NCBI GenBank assembly: GCA_022578605.1
Contig: MU394058.1
Location: forward strand, 310,001 to 374,000
DNA from: Camillea tinctor
Lineage: Eukaryota; Ascomycota; Sordariomycetes; Xylariales; Xylariaceae
Length of the DNA stretch: 64,000 nt
Direction of reading: 5' to 3'
Shown: one piece after another, positions 10,489-22,102 of the stretch
Position numbering within the stretch: the stretch's first letter is position 1
Layout of the letters: the number at the start of each line of letters is the position of its first letter
The notes under the pieces: model-generated
Database searches by the model: none
Seen by the model: only the letters and a program-made list of their open reading frames with translations
Told to the model about the DNA's origin: nothing
Made by a program: the position numbers and the translations under genes

Positions 10489-13400
10489 GCGAGATCGGGA
10501 AACAAGTCTATGCTGGCCATTACGATCGCTTATAGCTGGAGCACTCTTCCTTCTGTGGTGCCGGACGGACGGTGCTTCTTTCGTTCGTCTTTTTCCCCTT
10601 CCTTCCTTTCTACCATCTCGTCTCTCGACAGGCTCTAGAAAGTCTCGCCGTCCACGGCCCGTCTCATGGTCAACTCGCTTATACTAGTCACGAAATTCGA
10701 TTCGGGTAGACATGGGGTGGCGCGTTTATTCTTCGGGGGCTCTAGACCCTTTCACTTTACGTGACGTGATTTTAAGGAGCGGAGGTCAGGCCCGGGGGAG
10801 ATAGTGGGAAAGGGAGTGGGGCGGAAGGGGATTAAGAAAGAAAGAAAACTATCTACCGCTACCACCGTTTTATATTTTAAAATTAATTACTACTACGGTA
10901 TCGTGCGGTTCCTGGGAATTAAGCGGAGCGTGACCACTATGAATTTTTAGGAGAAAACCCCCGAGATGGAGAGTAGCAATGCGAACAAGGCCCAGCGATC
11001 TTGCCTCACGTCGCGTTTCCTTCGCGTGCCAGTGACGAAACTTGCTACTAGTGCTAACTAAATTGTACATTAACGTGTAGTGCTGCGTACTCGAATCGTT
11101 TCCTCTCCCCTTTGGTTACAACGGGGGGCGAGAGTGATGAGGAAAACGCAATCTTAAGTAGCAGAAAGAAGGAGAGAGAGGGGACCCAGAAACGAAATAA
11201 TCCTCCGAAGAATCCCTAATTAATTCGCAAGCCCGGTCCGTGTTTTTTTTTTTTTTTTTAGTCGTCCCATCATCTGTCTCTACTACGACAAACCCATGTG
11301 TCCATGTAACCCTGCACGTTTTCTTTTTCTTCGAAGAAATAAGATGCCAGATAAGAAAGAAAAAGAGACGAGGTTGATGATATGATGACTTACATATCTG
11401 AACCTGGATAACACGGCCAAGACCGAAGTCGCTTACTTACTTACATCTTACTCTCCGTACGAAAGCACGCACAGCAACATGTTCAAATCTAAGAGGCTAG
11501 AAAAATTTTTAAGGAAAATAATTTCATGTGTTGCTTGGCTGAGAAAGAGAGAGATAGGCTATAATGATAATTCGTATATCAATATGTAGAGAGAAGCTTC
11601 TTCGATAAGGTAGCGTAAATTGCCTGACGTTAAAATTGAGCCCATCTTAAGGTCCGCGCCGGCGTAATTTCTTTTTTTTCTTCTTTGCTTTTTTTCCTTT
11701 CTTGCACTTCATTGGGTTTCTATACACCTATCTGCACCATGTATGTACCAAGTATTTTAAGTAACGTGTGAGATAAGTGGCTTACTCTAAATACCTATAC
11801 ACAGAGAGAGATAATATGCCATCTTCTTACATACCTCACCTTCTCTAGAGACGTTCAACCGACCAGTATGCAGTGTAAGGAGAGCAGAAAGAAGAAAGGA
11901 AAAGAAAAGCCCCCCGTCCGATATTACGACATTACGCAACCGTGCGTGTAACTAAACTAGGGGGGAAGTTGGGTTGTCGGTACGTGCATACCATGTGGTA
12001 GTATGTCGTGTGTAGCGGATAGGATGGATGTATTGCTCAGTTAAGTGTAGGGGAGGGGAAAAAACAACACATTAGGGTAGTATAGAGTTAGTAATGAAGA
12101 GCACGGTAGGTAAGGGAAGCAGAATCAGAAAAAAAAGAAAAGGAAAAAAAAAAGGGTAAAGAATGGGACCGACGGAGATTTGTTGTCTTGGGTTGTTCAA
12201 CCCTTTTTCTTTCCCTCTCCTCCTTGTCTCTCTTCGTCAACCCCGGACTTTCGGAAAAGAGCGGCAACGCAACCCAAGGGAAATAGATAAATAAATGAAA
12301 TATTTCTGGGTACGGAAAAGAAGAGGAGAAAAAAAAACGTCACAGCGCAGAGAACACACCAAAAAAGTGATATACTTTAATCTTAGTATATAAGAGGGAA
12401 GATCTTTACTTGATAAGTAGGTAAATACCTTTTTTTTCTTGTTGTTATTGTTATCATTCTCTGGGCTATGATGAACATATCATAACATAACTAACCTACA
12501 CAACTTAAACACGCGAATAAAAAAAAGGGGGTAAGAGGGGAATTGGTCAGAGAAATGTTCTTATTTCTATTATTTAATGTTACCACACTAGCTTGTTACA
12601 TTAATATTATCTTTAGTTGATAGTACATTAATACATAGTACTACATACCAGCCTAACACAGATGAGATTGGGGCAGGTTAGTGTAAATAGATACTACATA
12701 GATAGATAACAAGCTGTAGCTGTAGATAGTAGATGGATAGATAGACGAAGGCGAAAACGTGGGAAGCTAGCAATCCGTAGCGTGCCTTGACGATGATGGA
12801 AAGGAAATGAGCCTCATTTCAAAGAGCTCAGGTTTCCCATGTCGCATCGTGAAGAAAAGATCCCACGAGCTACCACAGCTTACACCACATAGCAAGCTAC
12901 GGGCTGCGCTACATAAAATAACGTCGACACTAAAAGGGAGGTTAGATAGCGTAGTGTAGATCCGGGCTGTGTAGCGTACAGCTAAGTGTAGTGGGAAAAT
13001 AAAGAAGTAATCTACTTACCTACGCTACACTAGGTAGGTGCTTATGTATAATACAATATAATATAATATAAGTAGGTATTGTATAGGAGGATACCTATTT
13101 AATACCTATGAGTATGCTATATGGAAGTTATTATATGTTGCATCGGAAAATGTTAGATAGGGTTGGTTAGTGTAGTGTAATGTTGAAAAAATAAAATAAA
13201 AATAAATGAAAATGTCACTCACACCGGGGCACCGATGAGAACAAGGTATGTTGATGGGTTGGTGTTGTTATGAACGATCCAATCTCCATGTGATACTTGC
13301 CTGTTTGGTATGTACGTATGTATGTGGAGGGGACAGGGAGGGAGGGAAGGGGGGGTGGTAGTGGTGCACCGCGTTAGAAGAAGCAGAAGAAGACGCGCTA

Positions 13401-16235
13401 CCCGCTGTACGTTATAGGTTAATAGCTAAGCCTATGGGCATTTTAGGGACATCCTAACCAAGCTTTCCTGGTAGCGTGCTAGACCAGGCAGGGGTTATTG
13501 CTTTATGACCAGGTATGAAGTAGGGAGTGTACATACATACAGTACAACTACAGTCACTATCTAGGTAGTTTAACCTACCTAAAAGGTTATTTGCCCTGTG
13601 CTGCTGCATGCCTGGAAAGCCGTTCTTGCATATGTGCTCTGGTGAGACCTGTGCGATATATGCATTAGCGCATATGTGCCCCGCGTTAGCAGGGTCCACT
13701 TAGCTTCGATATTGGGAATACATGCTAGGTTATATGGTATGTCTTAGTCGTTGTTGTAAGACAGAAGCAGCCTCAGTTCAAATCATGCCTTTTTGTTTCT
13801 TTTCTTTTTTTCTATTCTGTCCACACCTATTAGTTAATGAATTTCTAGGTTGCTTTGCTTTTTATTTATTTTTACACCTCTTTAATCTTTAATATCGAGA
13901 ATTGATTAACGGACATGGCATATGCACATTGTAACCAGAACCAAGTCTGTAAGAGAGCGGGTGATGGCTGGGGGAAATAGGCAGTAAAATCATCAACATC
14001 GTCGTCATCATCATTATTGAAACAATTGATAACTATTGCTGCACCTAATGCTGCTCTACATTGGTAGCCTTGTATAAGTAAGTCGAGCCCGCAAGTTTCA
14101 TCCAAGACCCGTGGGTTTGGTTCTGTTTGAGGTAACGTGCCTACATACATAGGTTAATCTAATTTGACACATACATGTACCTAACTCCCTAACTATGCAT
14201 CGCCTATGTAATAACCAGACTGTGGCATAGTTTGGACAGGAGACCTGTAGGCTATACACGATACATTACCTACCTACCGACCTAGCCTGTCTATAACTAC
14301 GTATTGAGCCAACGTGGGCCACCTTGGTCCTCGGAAATATACGAAGGGTAGATCCGAGACTAACCCTTAATCTCTTCTTTGACTTGAGAAATGACCTGCA
14401 GAAATATATACACCTATGTGTATATACATAGAAGTAGCTAAGTATCAAAGTTAGTTGCGTCATGCGAATCCTCGTGCTTGGAGCCGAGCCGCATTGCCTT
14501 TCCTTGCCTTCTAGTGTAACCTATCCTGCTGAAGGGTGGCTAAGATGTGGTATCTTTTACGGGGTATGACAGTATGCATTTTATCCTTATGGTGTTTGAG
14601 TGTATTTGTCTAACCTAGGAGATAGCTCATCTACCACGTGTAGATAACCACTCCCTAGGAAATGAGGGACCCAAGGACACGAACGTTGAGATGATAAAGG
14701 TACTAAGGAGATGAGATAGGCAATCGGTGATATATATAGTATATGCATAGGTATAACCTACATGCATATAAATAGGAAGATCCGCGGACCAACGACGACG
14801 GTGGGAATTCATAAGAATTGCGCCATTGTAGGGGGGTGGGGGAGGAGACTCGCCTCCATGGAACCCTGTTGCTCTCTCTATATATACACTATCTCCCTAC
14901 TCCCTACCAGGCTGAGATGTAAATCTCAAATGAGCCGCTTGCGCACGACGATTGGCGCCATCGATGACCAAAAGGGGTCCTAGTTGAGCCAATGTCGTGC
15001 TGCCGTATGTGGTGTAAGTCGTGAGGCGAATGCACACCTACATCTTACCACCTTGGGGACTGAGCTGAAAACCTATATCTGCAACCTACTAGGTAGATTA
15101 TATATTTAGGTTAGTAGTCAACGGTGGGCTAGGGTACTAATCTCTGATCTAGAATATTACCAAGGAGGGTAAGCATGATAGGACGATAAGAGTTTTTGCC
15201 GCGGGCGACGATGGAAGTAAAAAGTATACTAGGTATGCAGTAGGGAATATTCAGGGAGGCAGTATGGAAATGACAAGACCTTTGGCCTTGGAGTGATATA
15301 AGCTATAATAAAGTTTATAGGTACTAATGTACGTACCTAGGTACCTATTTATCGTGCTAAGATTATTCATGTCGAGACTTCAGTTTAAATACCAGCATAC
15401 ATAACGCATACCAGTACACGTCTAACTTGCCTCTTATTTACCTAGATATAACCTATGTACTAAGTAAGTAGGTATTGTCTTTATCTGAAAGGGATTAGAA
15501 AAAGGCAAATAGATACAAACTTCGGAGGGTAAGGTTGTATGTACGACTAAGGAGGCCGTCATGACACAGGTTCTATCAAAAAGACAATGACACCATACCT
15601 ACAGCATCATCGGGAAGGCCGTCTATGCACACTTTAAAAAGATATCTCCAGTAGGCGCGTAACCAAAAAAAAAAGTTATTGAGATAATAGAGTAAAGTAG
15701 CGCCAAGAACTAGATTGGCTAGTGCAAGCCCATATAGGCTAGACTGGATACTTGCCTGCATTATATGTGAGTGGGGCAAGAATGTAAGTGTAGGTACTCT
15801 AAGAGGTACCTAGGTAGTGTAGATTCCCCCGTAGCCCCCCAAACACATAAAGTTGTTAGCTTCTCCATATCCGAACCGCTTTGCCCACCCCACTTCTCTA
15901 GCGGTTACCCAACATGGTTGGTTAAGTATACGTAGCTGTAGTTGGTCACTGCTGTAATGTTTCCGGGTCTCCCTCCTTTCATTGATTGAATGGGAATGAA
16001 AATGAAACAAGGTCCTTTAGCAAGTACCTACAACCTAGCAAAAAACCTTTGATGTCGGTCACTTGTCAATTGGCCGCTAACCAGAAAGGCACCATAGCCG
16101 AGAATCTGCCCCCTTCCCAGCAGAAGGATGACCAATGAGCACCCATGAATGACCCTGACCACACCATAGACTTACCCGCTTACACCTCTTCTTACCCACA
16201 TTACCTTTTCCATTCCTTTTTCTTTTTTCTTACTA

Positions 16236-16280
<45 letters not shown>

Positions 16281-17464
16281 TACTAGCCTACCTAGTAATT
16301 CCTGACTGACCTAACCAGACCTGACCAGACCTGAAGACCAAAGAACAGAGCTTGTCACTGTCACCAATTCCAACCCATCCTCTTTTTTTTTCTCTCTCCA
16401 TTCCATTCCCATTCCTATTCCCATCCCCATCCATTCATCCTTCTCTTTTTTCTTTTACTATCTTCTCTCACCCTCCTAGTTCTCCATATTTCCCAATCCT
16501 CTCTTTTTTTTTAACTCTTAATTTTATTTTCCTTTCAGTCCCTGTAGGCTCTCTATTTGCATTTTTATTTTTTTGTAAACGGTCTAAACCCTTTATTGAC
16601 CCCGACCGCCTTACAAGCTTTTGCAGCAAGTTTGTCCCTTCTATCTCTTTTTTCTTTTTTTTTTAGTACTTCTTTTTTTTTAACCTTTCTTTTCCTCCTC
16701 CACTCACATATTCTTCCTCGTCTTCCTTTCTTCCTCCCCCCCAATCATCGTCATCCTCCTAATCATCATCATCCCTTTTCTTGTTCTTGTGGATAGGAAG
16801 ACATATCACAACAAAAAAAGAACAGAACAGAACAGAACAGGAATATCAGGAGGATAACAAAAACACAAAACACAAAGTACAAAACGGATAAGACAACAAA
16901 GCAAGACAGGATAAGAGACACGCAAAAAGAGCCCAGACATACAGAATAGGTGAACGAACTGGTGGAAGATCGCAATACTGCATAGTCTGCACAAAGTCGG
17001 TACTCTCTCCACAATAAATCCTCGAACTAGTTTAATCCCTGGCACTGGCACCGAGTCTGCAAGTCCGTAACAACAAGACCCAAATCACACACAATCACAC
17101 TTTCTTACTCTTTTCCACCTTTAACCTTTTTTTTCACCCCTTTGCGTACAACTTGATCTTGATCTTGTTATTCTTTTTTTTATTCTTTTTTTTTTTTTTT
17201 ACTACCACTATTCCCTTTACTACCTACTACTTTACTTACTACTTACTTACATACTACCTTTCTTTTTTTTGCCTCCTTTCATCAATCCTACTGTTGTGCG
17301 CTGCACGTCTAACCCAATCGAAAGGGAACCCCTTACCAATTATTCCCAATCTAGGCGCAACATCGTCTCCTGTATTGCACTCTTTTCGCACTGCTGGGAA
17401 TTCATTGTTGTCCATTAATTGAGAAGTCGTTGACACTTTGTTGTCACCCCCATACACATATACA
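10489..17464. other. Seven-kilobase gene-poor region upstream of ras
   Basis: I find no supported gene. It has AT-rich and short-tandem DNA (tagatagatag near 12690-12750, aatataatataatata near 13050), scattered TAGGTA/TACCTA palindromes, a 39-T run (16239-16277), CT-rich DNA from about 16350 to 16800, an AGAAC pentamer repeat near 16819-16838 and further T/C-rich DNA to 17280. The part from about 16.3 kb onward is probably the long promoter and 5' leader of the Ras gene. ORFs of 60-104 aa here are low-complexity. Confidence 0.55.
16239..16277 (+). repeat. Poly-T run of 39
   Basis: Uninterrupted T from 16239 to 16277. On the minus strand it reads as a 39-A tail, but the adjoining sequence shows no retroelement body, so a simple homopolymer is as likely. 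Confidence 0.9.
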
Positions 17465-18499
17465 ATGGCGTCAAAGGTATGTCACACACTACACACCCAT
17501 ATATACACACAAGCATACCTACATACACACACCGCACCAACTCAGCCCGGCGCGTCAAATCCCGGCATCGCATTTCATGTTCTATGTTTTATGACCCATG
17601 GTCCATGGTTCCATAGGCTATAGATCATAGTACATCATGCATCATCATCCAAGATTGAAAGTCGGGATAAAGCTAACGTTATGTCTCCTTACCTATAGTT
17701 CTTACGAGAATACAAGGTGGTGGTTGTTGGTGGAGGTGGTGTCGGAAAGTCATGCTTGACCATTCAAATGACACAGGATCATTTCATTGATGAGTACGAT
17801 CCCACAATCGAAGGTATGTTGCCAACCCCCATTATTATTTTCATCCTAACGCGGATTCCGCGTGTAAAGCAGCCTGCGCAACGAATGTGAAGCTGACCGC
17901 CTTATCTCTTTGTAGACTCCTACCGGAAGCAATGTGTTGTTGACGACGAATTCGCCCTTCTCGACGTCCTTGATACTGCCGGCCAGGAAGAATATGCTGC
18001 TATGCGGGAACAGTACATGGTCAACGGCGAGGGTTTCATGCTCGTCTTCTCAATAACTTCCCAGGAAAGCCTCGATGAGATCCACGCCCTGCACCGCCAG
18101 ATTCTCAGAGTCAAGGGAAAGCAAGAAGGAGAGCATTTCCCCGTAGTTTTGGTCGGCAACAAGTGCGATCTTGAGCACGAGCGTGCGGTCACGAGAGAGA
18201 GTAAATACGCGTCGCATTCCCAACCCCACCCAAGACCCTATAACTAACCTTATCTCCCAGAGGCCGAAAGAAGCGCAGCAGAGTTCAAGTGCCCGTATAT
18301 CGAGACGTCAGCCAAGTCCCGTATCAATGTAGAGGAAGCCTTCTTCGATGTTGTCCGAGAAATCCGAAACTACGACCGGAACCTGGGTGGATTGTCATCA
18401 AACGGCGGTAGGAACGGCGGTGCGAGCGGACCGGACAAGATGGAAATCTCCGACGGAGAGGCCGAGGCAGGCTGCTGCTCCAAGTGCGTCATTCTATAA
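17465..18499 (+). CDS. Ras-family small GTPase (Ras1-like, divergent)
   Basis: Exons are 17465-17476, 17699-17813, 17916-18200 and 18261-18499, giving 216 aa. The first exon codes only MASK; splicing rebuilds the fungal Ras1 N-terminus MASKFLREYK. The G1 loop is GGGGVGKS (both Gly12/13 equivalents are Gly), switch I YDPTIEDSY, G3 DTAGQEEY (Gln61 present), G4 NKCD and G5 ETSAK. The C-terminus is a Gly/Asn/Ser-rich linker ending CCSKCVIL: a CaaX box with terminal Leu, favouring geranylgeranylation, with upstream Cys residues for palmitoylation, so plasma-membrane anchoring is expected. Residues ~75-140 ([35 protein letters not shown]) differ from the strongly conserved Ras1/RasA sequence and carry a short insertion, so this may be a paralogue. 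The long pyrimidine-rich leader is upstream. Confidence 0.93.
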
Positions 18500-20207
18500 T
18501 CCGAACCCGCCTTTTCTTCCCACAAACAACCGCGAATCGACTGCGATGGAACGAGTGGTGGTATTATCAGGATCAGTGTGTGATATGTGGTGCGTGCGAA
18601 AACAATGTGTGGTGTATCCATTCGGAGTACCTGCACTAGGGGGCAGTATTGGCGGCTCCCCGAGACGTATATACTGGTTGAGTCGAGGTACAAGTTGCAT
18701 GGATTGGGAGTCGGGGGTCTTCTTGCCAGCTCATCTTGGAACCAGCAGCCAACAGCATTGAAAAAAAAGGGGGAGGGGGATAAACGATGACGAGTAGCCG
18801 TGCGGGTGTTACGACGTGAAGGATCAGCGTTGCCAACACAGGGCTACTAAAACTATAGTGTGAGACTACAGAATGGTTGTTGGAACCGCCGTGGGCCGAA
18901 AGCATCCGGAGACAACGTGGATATATCTCCCAGCTGGTCCTTTCATACCTTGTTGTAATGTTTCTTTTTTTTATTTTGTCTTCCAGTTTTTCTAGTGGTT
19001 CACTCTCATAGATTCACCCTTGCCAACTAAGACCATGGAAGATTTCCAAATCGACCCCGAAATGCGAAAATGTGTAATGCTCTTGTATATGGGTCAAATT
19101 ATTTACTTGGCCTGTTTTATTTTATTTCATTTTTCATTATCTGCAAAAAGAAGCTGAATTATGACCCATGTGTGTAATGAAAATGGAAATAATTAGGAGC
19201 TAATAGGAAAATAGATACCAACCTAGAATGCACCACTACATTCGGTTCTTAACAGTCTTATCCTTTCAATATTATGGCGAAAGGGGAGCTTAAGGCAATG
19301 CAGCCAGTTACTCGTTGTGATGGAAGACCTCAGGGGTTACTCCCGACTTCAAACACTAGCATACAACCTGTAGGGATATAGCAATTCCTAAAAAAAGCAA
19401 GGGAATATGACAAGAGTTGTATAAAGTAGTGAAAATGGAGTGGTAAAGGAACTCGATTCTTCGAAATGGCTATGGCTAGGGTGAAACTTAAGCCATGGCT
19501 ATTTACTTAAAACAAGAACAAGTAAGTCGGCGCAAAAGCAAAACACAGCAAGACCAACCTTTAAGCGCTAAATTTTATTATACCGGGTACAGATCGGTAT
19601 AATAATGTTGGTTATAGACATAACCTTTGTAGCGAAGTTCGCTAACTCCTTTCCCCCTTTGATGAAATTCACTACCCCTTACCGAGCTCAACGAGGCCAT
19701 TATCGTTTTTCTTTCAAGAAACTTCACAGAACACAATGGCGACGGTGAACACAATAGCAGTCATGAACAATCTCGTTGTTCGGAAATCAAGACTAAGAGT
19801 AACAAAGGGGGTGTTTCAACTATGCCTTCATCTTTCCATTACTCGGTCATCACGACTGGCTTTCAATACAGTTCGGGATAAGGAGCAGCAGAAACAACTT
19901 CTTTCGACAACATGAATGACCTCCTCGACAGTATCTCCAGAGCATTTATTTTATAGAGTCACGATGCTGTATTTATATCCCCTATCCATTCAACACTCGA
20001 CGGCAATATATCTCATGAGCTAAAATATTCATACAAGACATTTATCCGTCACAAGCTTCAACTTACGATAGCGAACAAGTGATACAGTCAGGAACCTCGA
20101 AAGCCTTTACTAACGATCAAGATCTCGGAAATCCTATTTGTTTTACGCCAGGTCTCCTTTTTATCTTCTAGTAATCTAGATCATCTAGATCATACCTACA
20201 CGCCAAC
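18500..20207. other. Intergenic region between ras and the cysteine-cluster gene
   Basis: No supported gene. The first ~600 bp are probably the ras 3' UTR and flank. The region just before 20208 contains the palindrome-like TCTAGATCATCTAGATCAT and is AT-rich, consistent with a promoter. Overlapping 60-137 aa ORFs at 18348-18905 on both strands show no coding signature. Confidence 0.55.
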
Positions 20208-22051
20208 ATGGCGGGATATGCTGTTGGTGGCTACTGGCTGTGGTCACACAACCCGAACAACCAGAATTATAACGCGCAAGCAACTTGGGATCACTTCCAG
20301 GGCGTGCCCGTGAACGAATACGAGTGGTGGCGTTATGAGTTTTTCCCCCTCGAGAATAAGTGTGACCGGTGTATGATCTTCCTGGTGCCCTGTGATGTGC
20401 CTGGAAACTGCTCCGAATGTAACAACCACCCGGACGTGGCCGTGTGCCGGAACACTCCCCCCACAGCCGGGCCGCCCGCGGGGCAGCCACCGCAGGCGGC
20501 GCCGCTGCAGGTTCAGCCCTACTCCCCGTTCCAGCCGTATGTGAATGCGCAACTCCAGAATGCTCATGTTTTCCAGCCCTCCGGCGTGGCCGGGGTCGGC
20601 GGGCTGTTTGACTACGCCGACCCGCTCGGACAGGGCCAGTATCCGCCTCTTCCCCTGCCGGCCGGTCCCGGACAGTATCCGTACGCATGGCCCGCGGTCC
20701 ACCCGGGACCCTACCAGGGCGCTTACGAGGAACCTCCAATGTACGCCCCTCCTCCTGGACCATTACCCCCTCAGCAGCCACCGTATATGAACCCTCCCTT
20801 CGCCCAGTACCCGCCCGTCCCTCCACCTGCACCAGATCCGCCTGTACAGGGCCCTAACCCTCCACAAAACCCTCCCCCTGGACAGGGTCCGCCCGGTGCT
20901 GCTAACGTAGTGTTTGGCCTTATGAACGACGTGTGTAAACGCTGCCTGGATAGTAATTCGCTTTGCGATGTTGACATGGCCCAACCGCCAGGCCTCGGCT
21001 GCACGCGCTGCAGGCGTTTGGATCGCCAGTGTAGAGTGAGAGCTCGTATTGCTGCGCCCCGACCTGACGGTATGATGCCTCCTCTTTGTTGCGATGGCTG
21101 TGTAGAGAAAGGTATTACGGCCTGCCCGTGGAGAAAACTTGAGGACAATGATTTCAAGGCCCCCTGTGAGAATTGTCGGAGATTAAAAACCCCATGTACG
21201 TATCGTGGTGTTCCATGTCAGGATTTGAAAGAAGGAGTGAATACTCACTTAGAACTAACGTCATCCCTGCCCCCGAACGACCAACGCGCACACAGGCAGA
21301 GAGAAGCTTATCCTAACCCCATAGCTAGCTTTACCCCCGGCCCCAAATTCGAATCGGGCACGAAGCGCAAGCGGAAGAACCCCGGCGACGAAGAAGTCGA
21401 CGAACAAGCGGACCAGGACGAGCAAGATGAGCAGGAAGACGACGACAACCCGAACAAGCGGAGAAAGACTACTAGTTCCCCCATGAAACGTGGTCTTGCC
21501 TCAGAGAAATGTGTCGTCTGTAAAAACCTTCTTCGTAAGAGCGCATCTACATGTGGCGTTTCGAACAACGATGGAAAAGGGTGTGTGCGCTGTGCTCGCT
21601 GGGGATTGATCTGCCAGGTAGATGAGCCGCCGGTGGGACTGCCACCGCATCCCGACATAGACTTATCAGGAAGACGACCGAACTTTTCTCGGTGTGCGCC
21701 TTGCGCGCAAAACCCCGGGCGGGCCTGCGATCGTCAGCGTCCATGCAATCAGTGTGTTGTGTTGGGGGAAGAATGCAGAGGCGGGAACAACATGGGCTTG
21801 TTGAATAGGGGCGTCGCCGCGGGCACCGACATGATCGCCTACTTCCACGGCTGCGGCTACGGGCCAGGAGGCATCGGCGACCCCAGGCTCAACCATGCCT
21901 ACACGCAGCAGCCGGACAACTACGATAAGATCTGGGAGGCCCATGAGGTGGCCAAGGCGGGGGGTGCTCCCCAGCTGCCCCTGATTTACGACCCGAACAA
22001 TCCTCTGGTGCAGGCACAACAACAAGTCCAGCAGGGTCAGATTGCATATAT

Positions 22052-22102
<51 letters not shown>

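Noticed and set aside
13738..13805. tRNA-like end (AGTTCAAATC followed by TTTTT)
   Set aside because: No A box at the right distance and the T stem does not pair.
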